From: Epiperipatus broadwayi
Taxonomy: Eukaryota > Onychophora > Udeonychophora > Euonychophora > Peripatidae
Direction of reading: 5' to 3'
Length of the DNA: 64,000 bases
NCBI GenBank assembly: GCA_028023455.1
Contig: JAQFVV010012398.1
Span: forward strand, 6,536,682 to 6,600,681
In this document: piece after piece, positions 36,403 through 47,675 of the stretch
Layout of the letters: every line of letters starts with the position of its first letter
Position numbering within the stretch: position 1 is the first letter of the stretch
The notes under the pieces: model-generated
Databases searched by the model: none
The model's input: only the letters and a program-made list of their open reading frames with translations
Told to the model about the DNA's origin: nothing
Program-made: the position numbers and the translations under genes

Positions 36403-39400
36403 AACATTTTAATAGAAGCTTAAAAACAAGTTACACAATTTGTGTCATTTTATTAAATATTATATATATGACAGTAAATGTAAAAGAAGAATTACTTCTC
36501 TTAATCCCTCAATATAATTAGATCTTTTTAAATATATATATATATATATGTATATTGAAATCAAAAGAAAAATCAGTTGTTTAAGACATATGTGTTCTCT
36601 ATTGAAACAGTGTGTTTATAATGTGGAGTAAGTGTGACTGCTATGCCTAGATAACTTGCAATTCACAATACATACAGGTTTTGATATTTCCATATAAGTT
36701 AAAGCTATTCTATACTTTAATAATAGTTGCACATTTAATGAAATAATAAATAAATTTATCAGGGTTATTCAATAATGGTATGTGCACCCTTAAGTCTTAT
36801 TCTATTTTAATGAAAACTTTTGACAAACATAATATATTTTACTATAAGAATTAATTAAAAGTAACTTAATCTGTGTTTTAAAATTAAAGCTAGAAATTTT
36901 TAATATAAAGCTAACAAATTATTTACCTCAGGGTTATTTAAAATAAATGTGTGGATTATACATTTTAGGATATGATAATGTAAAAGGGATTTTACATACA
37001 TCATCTTATTTAATACTTTTGCATCTCAGATAACATTAATACAATAACGATGTATTTAATTCAAATATATTTTATGTGCAATCTAATATCTCAAATAAGA
37101 TCTTTCTATCATAAATATGTAGTGACAATGTTTCTGTAATAATGACAAAAGAAAAGTATTAAAAATTAACAATTGCTTTTTTTAAGACAAAATAAATGAT
37201 GAGAATAATACAATAAGAACATTGTTTATAAAATGTTTAATACATAATACTATTTGTATCTAAATTTAATTTGAACTTGGGATATGAAAAATATATTATC
37301 AGACAGTGTTACAAAGACACTAACATTAAATAGGAATAGGTTGTTTATTATTTCAAAAATAATTATCAATTCAAATACTGGAGAATAATAATCATCATCA
37401 TAATGATCAATGATAAATGCTCTATGCCATTCTTAATTAGTTTGTTTCATTAAACTAATCAATTACTAATCAGCCTCACTTAATAATGCTGAAGAAGGTT
37501 TCACTTTTAAAAAAAAGCAAATGCAATTATTGCTTAGCATACCTAAGTGATATTTATCACCTTGGGCTTCTTTATTTTACCTCAAGATCTTTTATTGGAT
37601 TTGTGTGGAGGCTTAAATATTAGGAGTGATACTCTACTAACAAAATATATAATTATATCATTAGGATGCCTGAGTACATACTATATAACATTTAAAATAT
37701 TAATGCATAAAATATTTTTTAGATATACTTATCAAAATAAGAATGCTTAACTTCATATAACTTTGAGGTTGAAATATAAAACCCTGTAAAACATATAATA
37801 ACTGTAATATAGCACAGTTTTATATAAGTTTAATAGTTAGTTACATTTATACAACTTAAACCTAGGGTAAATCACATTTAATACCATTCTATACCACAAG
37901 TAGTAATATTAAATAAAAATATTATCTATACATAAGCGTAGTAAAATCTGAGAAAACATTAGTATATTAATAATAATATTAACTAACTAAAAAAGAAGCA
38001 ATTATGAGAAAGGGTATAAATAATCCTCCTATGGTTATGAGCTTTAAAATTTATCCTGATGAAATATTGATACTTGAAAAATATTCCAAAGTTCTTGAGC
38101 ATTTACAAACACTTTTATAATAACAGCATCAAAGATGATGTAAAGCATAATTAATTTTGTATTGTAATATAATTCTTTTTGGAGCACAATATCAAGTTTA
38201 GTAACTTCATTTAGCATACTTGTTAATCCAAGGTAAGCTATATTTAACATATTAATCCATTTTAAGATTGTTTATAATTTCACTGTTTATTATTTAATAT
38301 TTGCCTTGATAATCCATAAGTTAGAAATCATATTTAACTTTCATAATCCATTGAATGATATTTAAATATTTAGCATTGATAATGTATAATGCATTTCTTT
38401 AAGCACTGGATATAAATTCATAGTTTGTTACAAACAGCAATTTAATTTATTTGAACAAATGTTATAATTTTATCTAAAGAATGTACTTATTTAATTTGAT
38501 ATATATATATAATTAATTTATTCATTTATAAATCTTTTATCCATAATGCTAAGCATTCTGATCATATATATAAACAATCAAAACATTTTATCATCTCTAA
38601 ATAGAGTGATTTTTCATTAATTTTTGAATTAAAGTTAAGCATTTTCCCAATAGATGAAGTTTATGGAGGTATATTTGAGTTAAAAAATTATTTTCAAAAG
38701 CTTTTCCTTACATAATTAAAGATGAAATAAATTCTCACGATTGAGATATAGCAACACAATTTCTTGAAAAAAAAAATTAGTTTACACTATTTTGGAAAAT
38801 AAAAATCAGCATCTTATTTTAAATTAATAAATATAACTTTTCCAAATATATCAGCTATTTACTATTACATCCAATTGAGAATGCCCAGTAATTTACTATT
38901 CAAGTAGTGAGATAGCATTCCATAAGTCAAATCATCCATTTTCCAGTAATAGTTTATTGTAATAAATGAAATTTCTTAAAATAAAAAAATAATGAATCAA
39001 ACAATGATGGTTTCTGGTTTATTTGTTACTGGTTATCTTTTTCCTAGAGCAATGAGAAGATGTCATTTTTAACCAGCAAAGGCAAAATGACTAAATTGGT
39101 TAATCTAGCCAATCATAATGTAGATGACAAACAAAATAGCTACGATCAGCAAAAATAATCAGGATTAGTGTGTTAGTTCAGTCTCGATCTGATCATAGAT
39201 ATGACTGATAGTTAATCTATGAGCCTCTGCTTGAGTGTACAATCACAGAATAAAAAATATCTTAGATTGATAAATGGTTACCCACTATGCAAGATTGCAT
39301 TTCTTTAAATAAATAAATAATTTTAAATAAAAAAAATAAAACCACGATTCAGTACAAATGTTTACATTTTACAAACAAAATGATTTCTATTACTTTTATA

Positions 39401-39660
39401 AAACACCCTGTGATCATGACAGTATATATATAAATTTTCCTAACTTTTCCCATTTTTCATAAAAATGGTAAAATGAAACATTTATTTGTCCTAAATGGTA
39501 CATTTAGTAAACACTCTAATTTTTTTAAGAATGAAATGATCCTATAATGTTTTCTAACATTAGTGTAATTTTTTTTCCATCATGTATGTGAATAATAATG
39601 GAAGTAATTTTTGAGATAAATACAAAGTTATAGAAGCAGTTGATAGTCATATATAATAGC
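36403..39660. other. Gene-free AT-rich stretch
   Basis: I see no gene, RNA or clear transposon. TA runs occur at about 36533-36549 and 38500-38510. Confidence 0.5.
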
Positions 39661-40803
39661 TACCATGTTTTGCTGAAAATAAGACAAGGTCTTATATTAA
39701 TTTTTGCTCCAAAAGACACTGTTGGACTTAATTATAGAGAATGCCTTATTTTTTTAAGGCCAAAAATATATATCACTTCAAATACAAAAATGTATGTTTA
39801 TTCAAGGACATCTTCTCTTTACAGAAAGCTGTAAGATTCTTACCCTGGTAGGCCCCCACAATTCTTTTTTTGTACTTGCTGGAATAGCAATTTCCATTTG
39901 CACTAATCTTATCTGGTGATCAGAATATTAATCCATTTAAATTTATCATTAAATAAAGTATTAATTAAAAACTTGTGAGACAGGAATGGTAACAAAATGG
40001 TTACAGTTAAGAATGATTTGTCCACACAAAGACAACAAAAAAATGTAAGAACAAAAATCCAGAAAATGTTTTCATATTTTACATGCACCCATTAACTACA
40101 TTCATTATAACATATAGCATATTAGATTATGATGAATCACATATGAAACACCTACACACACCCATTATCAAGTGTGCTCATTGTAAACATGTTTCAAATT
40201 AATTTTAACAGCCATGCTTGAATTCTTTAAAAAAAATTTCTTTAGAAGAACAATTGATGACTTAACTTATGCCAAACTTTGATTATTAAAATCACTTCTA
40301 TTATTTTAATAAAAAACTTTAGGAGGAGAAAAAAATGTTTAAAAAGTCAAACTAATTTTTCTTTTATCTTGAATATTTAAAAGCTATCATGATGAAACTC
40401 TAAAACTAAATCAAGCATTTTAAATCTAAGTATCAAACAAAATAAGTACCTCAAAATATATAAATGAAATTTATAAATTGCTTGATATACTGGCTTGTGG
40501 TAGATAAATTGTGTCTCTATACAGATAGAATTACATTTGCCAAAAGCTGTCAATAGAAAAATGCAAAAAAAAAAAATCCCATGTAATTTATATTATCATT
40601 TATTTAAAGTATTAATGCCAATAATATTGTCTATTTGTACATTCATTACTTTAGAATTCAATACATCCATTGACTATCTATGTGGCTGACAATCTTAACA
40701 AAATTTTAGATTTGGGACAGGGCTTATATAATAAGCATCCTGAAAAATCATGCTAGGGCTTATTTTATGGTTAGGTCATATTTTCAGAAAAACATGGTGT
40801 GTA
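39661..40803. mobile_element. DNA-transposon relic with inverted termini
   Basis: The left end, just inside a TA, reads CCATGTTTTGCTGAAAATAAG followed by ACAAGGTCTTATATTAATTT. The right end, read on the minus strand, is CCATGTTTTTCTGAAAATATG. The ends are clearly inverted copies. From memory, sequences of this AAAATAAGAC...GGTCTTATATTAATTTTTGCTCC type end mariner-like transposons in many animals; I could not check this. The roughly 1.1-kb interior has no transposase ORF. The right boundary is uncertain by a few bases because a TA occurs only five bases beyond the inverted repeat. Confidence 0.6.
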
Positions 40804-41038
40804 GTATCTTATGTAGCAGTGCTTAAATTAAATATGTGCAATAATACGATGTTATATAGCTTATATAGTATTTTGTTTTGTAAAAGTAATTTTAAATAAA
40901 TATTCATGATGATATGTCAGTAGTTTGATGATATTGTAACTGATGCATTATTGTTTATTCTGCTATAAATAAAATATGCAATACAGTAAATTTACTACTG
41001 TTAATATTATTTTTATTCAAATTACCAATAAAGTAAGA

Positions 41039-41363
41039 TATAAGAGATTCGAACTCAGACTTTCACATGATCCCCAACTCTTCATGTTATCTCATATTGC
41101 TGCCCCACTTGATCACACACATGTTGAAAAAATAAATGATCACCAATATAGTATTTCATGCTAAACCAGCAATCATTGGCTATCTTAATATAAAGCTGAG
41201 CACTGATTGTATATATGTGTGGAGATAGTAGCTGGTTTAGCATCAAATATGTATATTGGTGATTATTTATCTTTTCAACATATGTGTGATCAGGTGGGTC
41301 AGCAATATGAGATGACATGGGAAAGTTAAGAGTCATGTGAAAGTCTGAGTTCGAATCCCTTAT
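41039..41363. repeat. Fold-back repeat with Pol III B-box-like ends
   Basis: Arms of about 132 bases (41039-41170 and 41231-41363) are around 90 percent identical by eye as reverse complements, with a 60-base spacer. Each arm's outer end holds GAGTTCGAATCCCTTAT or a close variant, in the form of a Pol III B box (GTTCGANNC). The two short ORFs on opposite strands here (40976-41164 and 41082-41336) arise from the same arm sequence and are not genes. Confidence 0.85.
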
Positions 41364-43189
41364 ACATTACAGTATATATGTGCAGGGGTGTATAAATCTG
41401 TACAGTGTATTAAATTATAATAAAGTAAGAGAAATATTCCAATCTTTTCTTTTCTTAATTTAGTAAACACTGTTATAATTTTAATATAAACAAATATATT
41501 GGCAAATGTGCACAATTAATTTTCTGTTTACAAGATCCTATGTATTTCTTATTTTATTGATAAAGATACAAAATAAGAAATGACAATATAAATATAAAAA
41601 TTAAAACTTGCTCGTTATTATCTTTATTAACAACATGTAAACAACAACAAAAAAAAACTTATTTTGTTTGGTAGGCCTTTGTTTTTTTAATAAAAAAACC
41701 TACAGAATTTAACTAGTTTTAATTACTTAAATACTTTATTTAATGGTCAAAGAGATATGAAACATCATTAAATACCCAAAATTAATGATTTCATTTAAAG
41801 CATTTGGTTCTGACATTGATTTTTCTATAAGTAATTAAACAACTTTCATTATTTTGATTAAGTTTAAAAAATATTTAACTGTTTAATTATAGAAATATGT
41901 CACTTAACAATATCTAATGACAGCGATAATGAAATAATGGCTATCTTGTAATTTCTCATTAATAAAAATATGGCAACCAAAGTACACTTTTTAATGAGAT
42001 TATAAAATTCAAATCATGTTTGTGATGAAGAAAATATTAGTATGGTTTATGACCTACCTAAAAACAAGTCAATAATTTGTTCTGGAAATTTTATTTTATT
42101 GTTTATGGTGCATTTTGAATTAGAAAAACAATGACATGTGTTTCATTACTTTGTATCTGACATGCTTAGATAGAATACCATATTAATTGCATTTTTTTAA
42201 TTGTAGGAAAACTCAATTTTCTCAACTGCAAAGATGATATTGATTTGAATTTTTACATTTAAGCTTTTATTCTTATTTGTTTGCTAATAAATATACAATG
42301 CAAATATTAGGACAGCTACTCATGCATAATATACATATATATAATAATGTTAAATGCCAATGAAATATCTTAGCACTATCTAAATTAAATTTACATATTT
42401 TACTTAAAATAGAGTGATACAAACTACTCTTGGAAACAGTTTAGTTTATTGGTAGGAGATGCAAATTTAAGATTAAAATTTCTAGATCAATTTCTGGCTA
42501 AATATAAATAGTAAGACTGTTTAAATCATCATATTCTGTTATAAAATGATGAAATGCTTGCTCATGCATAAGGTTGCCTTAGTAAAAATGTGAGTTATTT
42601 TTCCTCTAAATTGCATTGAGCACCATTTGCATATGTTATATACAACCCAATTTATTTAGTTACCACAACATTTTATGATACTAGAATGTTTAGTTCATGA
42701 GTTATAATTTTAAAAATGACAATGTGTTTTATATCTTCATCAAACATTTTTTATATTCTCTTTGCCATCTTGAAATCTTAAAAACTACTGAAATCAATCT
42801 TGAGATTCATAACTTCTCTACCATACATAGTTTGAATAATTTGAAACATTTTAATAATAGCTTTGCTCATATGGAAACTTAATATTAGGATAGTGTTTCA
42901 TTGTGGGTTAAGGTACAAAATATGCACTTATACTTTATATGATAACTCCAGTCATACTATAACATTAAAATTTTTGTTATATGATGTATAATGTTTGTTG
43001 ATTCAGGGATGACACAACTGGTAATTTGGTGAGAGTATCAATCACTAGTCCACATTTTTATTAATTCTACCATATTTTGCTATTTTTGACATTTTTCTTT
43101 GTCTCACATCAATGTAAAATATATGATAAAATGATTATTACTTATCAAAAAATAAATAAATTTGACTTTATTTGATAGATATTTTTATT
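41364..43189. other. Gene-free AT-rich stretch
   Basis: No gene or repeat was recognised. Confidence 0.5.
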
Positions 43190-43645
43190 TACTACTGAAA
43201 TAAATTTTAAATATTCACATTTTGTTTCTGTAAATATTTAAAAAATGAGGATGTAATCAAAACAAAGACTTTATATGTCATTGTTTATAGAAAGATTATT
43301 TTCAGTTTATAAAATCAATGAAATATTTTTTAATTCTCATATTTTTACACATCTGAACAAATAATTATTTATTTCTCTTATATCTAACAAATTATGCTTT
43401 AAAAGTTTAAATTTTTTGAACATTTATTGCAAAATTGTGATATTTACTTACTCGTAAATATAACGTAGATTGTTAATGTCATAGCTAGAGTCTTCTATTT
43501 TGATTCAAGTCATATTTACATTAGCTGCTAATATAACATTATATTTTTGAAAATAAAGTATTTTAAGTCAAAATAAGTTATTAATAATTTATATTTATTG
43601 ATATATAATAAATATAATGCAAATTATTTAAAAAAAATTATCTAA
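43190..43645 (-). repeat. Inverted relative of the 29.2-29.65 kb element interior
   Basis: The minus strand aligns with 29200-29650 over several segments, including TTAGCAGCTAATGTAAATAT versus TTAGCAGCTAACATGAATAT, and TATTTTGACTTAAAATAC. No terminal inverted repeats were found at the ends of this copy, so it is a partial or older copy, or the two regions share a different nested repeat. Confidence 0.55.
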
Positions 43646-45424
43646 AACCGTAATAAATTTGCAAATAAATATATTTTTACATCATTGGAAACTACAATGT
43701 CATAAAACACCTAATGTTTTACAGCCTTGGTAACAGACAATGGCTGAACATGTCAGGGCAGGGCTTATGTCTATTGTAAGAGTGGGAATTTTGAATTTCG
43801 CACCTTTTAGTGCAGAATTTTTGGCACAAAAATTTATTACAATAAAATATACCACTTTACAAACATTTTAACATATAATACTTACGAAAAAATTCACCAG
43901 GGGAAGAATTGATCAAAAACATTTCTCTGTTGTCCGAAATAAGAATGGCTTCTAAGACAGTCTATGTATATATTGAAATTATAATAAGAATTCAGTGTAT
44001 TTACCTAGATATCTTTTAATCATAAAATAATTAGGCAAACAAATAACTAAAATTTGTATTACAGATTGTATTTACATTTTTTAATAATACTATTTTTCTC
44101 TTACTTATGTTTAAATAGAAAATTTATCATTTATTATTATGAAATTATATAGATAAATACATTGTAGATTCACATCTATAAGGTTTGTAAAAATAAATTC
44201 TATATACAATGTAGAAGGTTCTGTTCTCTCTCCAATATGCCTGCAGCGCCATCTCTGAATGAATATATGTGTTGCATAGCAATATAGATTTTAACTATTC
44301 ACCCAACAAAATTTTTAAGACATTATCATGTATGGATCATGAGTTATGATGTGATATGTAATAATGTGTTTTTGTAATTCTATAAAGAAGTGCTGAATAT
44401 ATATGTAATGATAAAAAGAAAATTAATCTTTCTGACCTGCTTATAAATCTTTATGCATTGGAATAATGTGCTAGCATGGTTTAAATTGGGCAAAACTATT
44501 GAAATGTTTACAATGGTTCAAAATGTGTATGGTAATTTAACCATGAGTCAGAAGAATGCTTTCTGGTGATAGACAAGATTTGCTGATGGCAGGGAGGGCA
44601 TTAATGATTATTGATAAAGATGTAAAACATACTGTCAGATTTTTCCATATATCATGTAATTCATACATACTAGCATCTTAAAACTTTTGTGGTAAATAGC
44701 TAAATTATGCCACTATATAATATATGAATTAGTTCAGAGATGCCATTACCAAAAAAAAAAAAAACATGGAGAGTGAAAACAGTCATCATTTTACTGTGAT
44801 GCACTTTATATATATTTTAATATTTTTTTAACAGATATAATTTCTAAATATGTGGAAATTTCTGTCATTTTTATTTTAGAAAAATAGTTTTAAAAAAAAA
44901 TCTAGAAAAATCCCTTTTAGGGGATTTCCATTTTGAATGCAAAACACATTTACAATATACAATTTCCATTGGTCACTGTCTATTATCATCTGACTGTGAA
45001 TTTTCTAAAATAAAAATAACAGAAATGTTAATATGTAATAATTCAATTGATAAACTTTAAATTGTATTATTTACAGCTGCTGCTTCTTTTTTTCTTTATC
45101 ATCATCATCATCATCATATTATTATTATTATCATCAGTATCATCATAAATATTATTATTATTATTTTATTTTAGATTTTGTCCTAATATGTACTTTGGTT
45201 TTTATTCAAATTGTGACTCCAGCCCCTCATCACGATCAGGTATATATATTTAAGAAAATCAAACAAAACATTATATGTATGTTGTGTATGTGATTTCATA
45301 TGCTTTTAAAAGATATTTTTAACATCCTATATATATTGTATTATTTAAGGCCAAAGATAAGAAATTTAATTGTATATAATCAGAAAATACTATAATACTA
45401 GAAAACCCTACATACAGTAGTGCC
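43646..45424. other. Gene-free stretch with ATC/ATT microsatellite
   Basis: It contains a compound ATC and ATT microsatellite (about 45099-45166). No gene is visible. Short less AT-rich islands near 43740 and 44230 are unassigned. Confidence 0.5.
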
Positions 45425-45690
45425 ACCAAGTGAAAGACTTGTAATGAATAAGGTTTGTTCATAAAATCCCTATTTAGTGTTTACTCATCGAATATCCCCA
45501 GATAGTGAAGGGCTTTTGATCTGAGAGCACTGTACATAGTTCTTAGGATATAATGTAACTCTTCTTGCATCCATCAATTATTAAGGCTTGCACTGGGTGG
45601 CACTACTGAGTGGAGAGTTTGATACTGTTTAAATGATTGTGTAAGCATATGAAATGGTGATCATGTAATGTTTTAGTGGTTTTAAAACAC
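45425..45690. repeat. Family A, unfolded copy
   Basis: It shares with the palindrome at 7234-7460 the TTCATAAAATCCCTATTTAGTG and TTACTCATCGAATATCCCCAG-type phrases, GGCTTGCACTGGGTGGCA and the downstream AAATGGTGATCATGTAATGT. Here the two halves are not inverted copies of each other, so this resembles the unfolded ancestor. Confidence 0.6.
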
Positions 45691-47667
45691 TATGACTAAT
45701 AACTTGTAGGTATCAGATTGTTAAACTTTTTGTGAGGAGTGGGTAATTATCTTCTCCCATCATTTATTTATTGTTTCATTTAAGAAAGATGACTAGTAAA
45801 AGTTTTCCTTTTCTTAACATTAAAGTATTGGTATGAGTGATATTTCTATATATTCAGTTAAACTTAAATTATATTTGTTAGTAAATGTATATTATCTACA
45901 TTGTTTATTGTTCATTTAAAGGGACTAATTGCAAATGTGTGATTTTTAAAAAATGGGGTTTAATCTGCATTTTATGAATACAGAACAATAATAATTCAAA
46001 ATAATTGACTAAATGGATCATTGTTTTATAATAAACTTCATGCGTAATATGACATATAAATATTACTTAAAAATACATTAAATAATTATATTTACAATCC
46101 ATATGAATGTATAATATCAAAGTGAATATTTAAAGTGAGAATCTCTTAATTAAACTTTGAAATATATCTTCAGTGTTTAATTATGTTCTAATTTTTCATT
46201 AGATTTATTACATTTCTTTGATTTCTAAGATATATTTATATTATTATTATTATTTATAATTGTTAATTTTTCAGCATTCCTGATTACAATATCAATCATT
46301 TTAATTAAATACAATAAATATTATTACTAATTATTTATTAAATCAGAAATTATCCCTAAACTAGATATAAGCATTTCATTTACAGTCATATATGTGTGTT
46401 TGTGCTATCTAGGATCTTTGAGAAGAGAAAATTCATAAAGTCCATTTGCACATCCTCATTTTAGCGGTTCAACCACATACATATTCCCATGTTGAACAAT
46501 ATAGATTAACTGCTCAGTTTCATGCAAGTTCATTGTGATGAGTTACATTTTAGAACGTTAATTTAAAAGAAAAACTCATTGATAGGATTGTGGATGCTTA
46601 TTAGTTTATTATTATATTCATACTTATGGCATGATAGAAAAAAAATAATTATGATGAATTCAATCTATGGATATTGTAAACTTATCCATCAATTAATATT
46701 GAACTTGCTAACAAAAGATAATGTGTGGCAAAAATAATTAAAAGTTGTAATAATGACTTTTATTTGATCCAACCATAAATAAAAGTGGATGTCCAGACTA
46801 TTTTTTACACTAGACAAAGCCAAAATCTCAACTTTGAATAAGAACAGGTGTAATGTGGAAAAATGGAAACAATATTTAAAATGTTAAATTTAGTTTTAGT
46901 AATATAAGCAATCTTTGATTACTTTACACATAGCAACTACCTAATTTGTATAAAACTATAATCTTTAAAAATCAATAATAATGTCTCTCACTGAGAATTG
47001 CACTTTAAATAATTATCTATTGGTTTAACAGTAGAACTGGCTTTGATTGTAGATCATTTTCAAAAGAAACGGTTTAATACAGAAATTGGGGGGGGGGGAT
47101 CTCCATTATTAAATATGTAGTTATATTTTGTGAAGTTTAGAAGGAAAATGAGCGATTTTAAAAATATACATGTACTCCAATATATATATAAAATAAAGGT
47201 AAAAGTGAAATAGCTTAATTAAAAAGTTAAAATGATTGATAAGTTTTAGCTTTTGTCTTAGTAAGCATAGATTTTTGAGAGATCTAATGCAACTTTTTTC
47301 TAGTATTCTTCTTTTATTTCTGCTGGAAATGCAAAAATATGTTATTGTTTTGAATCTAAGACAATCTGATTACCTAAGTATACAGATGTTACTCGATTTC
47401 AGTATTTACATATTATAATACCCTTAGTTTTTTTTTGTTAACGACACATCTATATCTTTTCACCAGGATTAGTATTGTACTGCAATTGAATAGCATTACA
47501 TATTTCATAATTTATTTATTTTTAAAAATATGATTAGTTTTAAAAATTTTAAAACAAAATTTTGTAAAAATAAAAGTATCGCATCATTTTGCTTTTAAAA
47601 TATAATAAAGCTATTTGTTAAAAAAAAAGCGGGATAAGGACAGATTTAAAACTCTCCTTTTAAAATA
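45691..47667. other. Gene-free AT-rich stretch
   Basis: No gene. An 11-base G run (47088-47098) stands out against the AT background. Nothing else was recognised. Confidence 0.5.
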
Positions 47668-47675
47668 GGTTAAAG
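47668..47675. repeat. 8-bp target-site duplication, left
   Basis: GGTTAAAG directly before the hAT left end (CAGTG). It is identical to 50257-50264. Confidence 0.92.

Noticed and set aside
40976-41336. Two overlapping ORFs with similar proteins on opposite strands
   Set aside because: The similarity exists because the palindrome arm is read from both sides. It is not a gene pair.
45099-45166. Possible CRISPR-like array of short repeats
   Set aside because: It is a plain ATC and ATT microsatellite, and the genome is animal-like.
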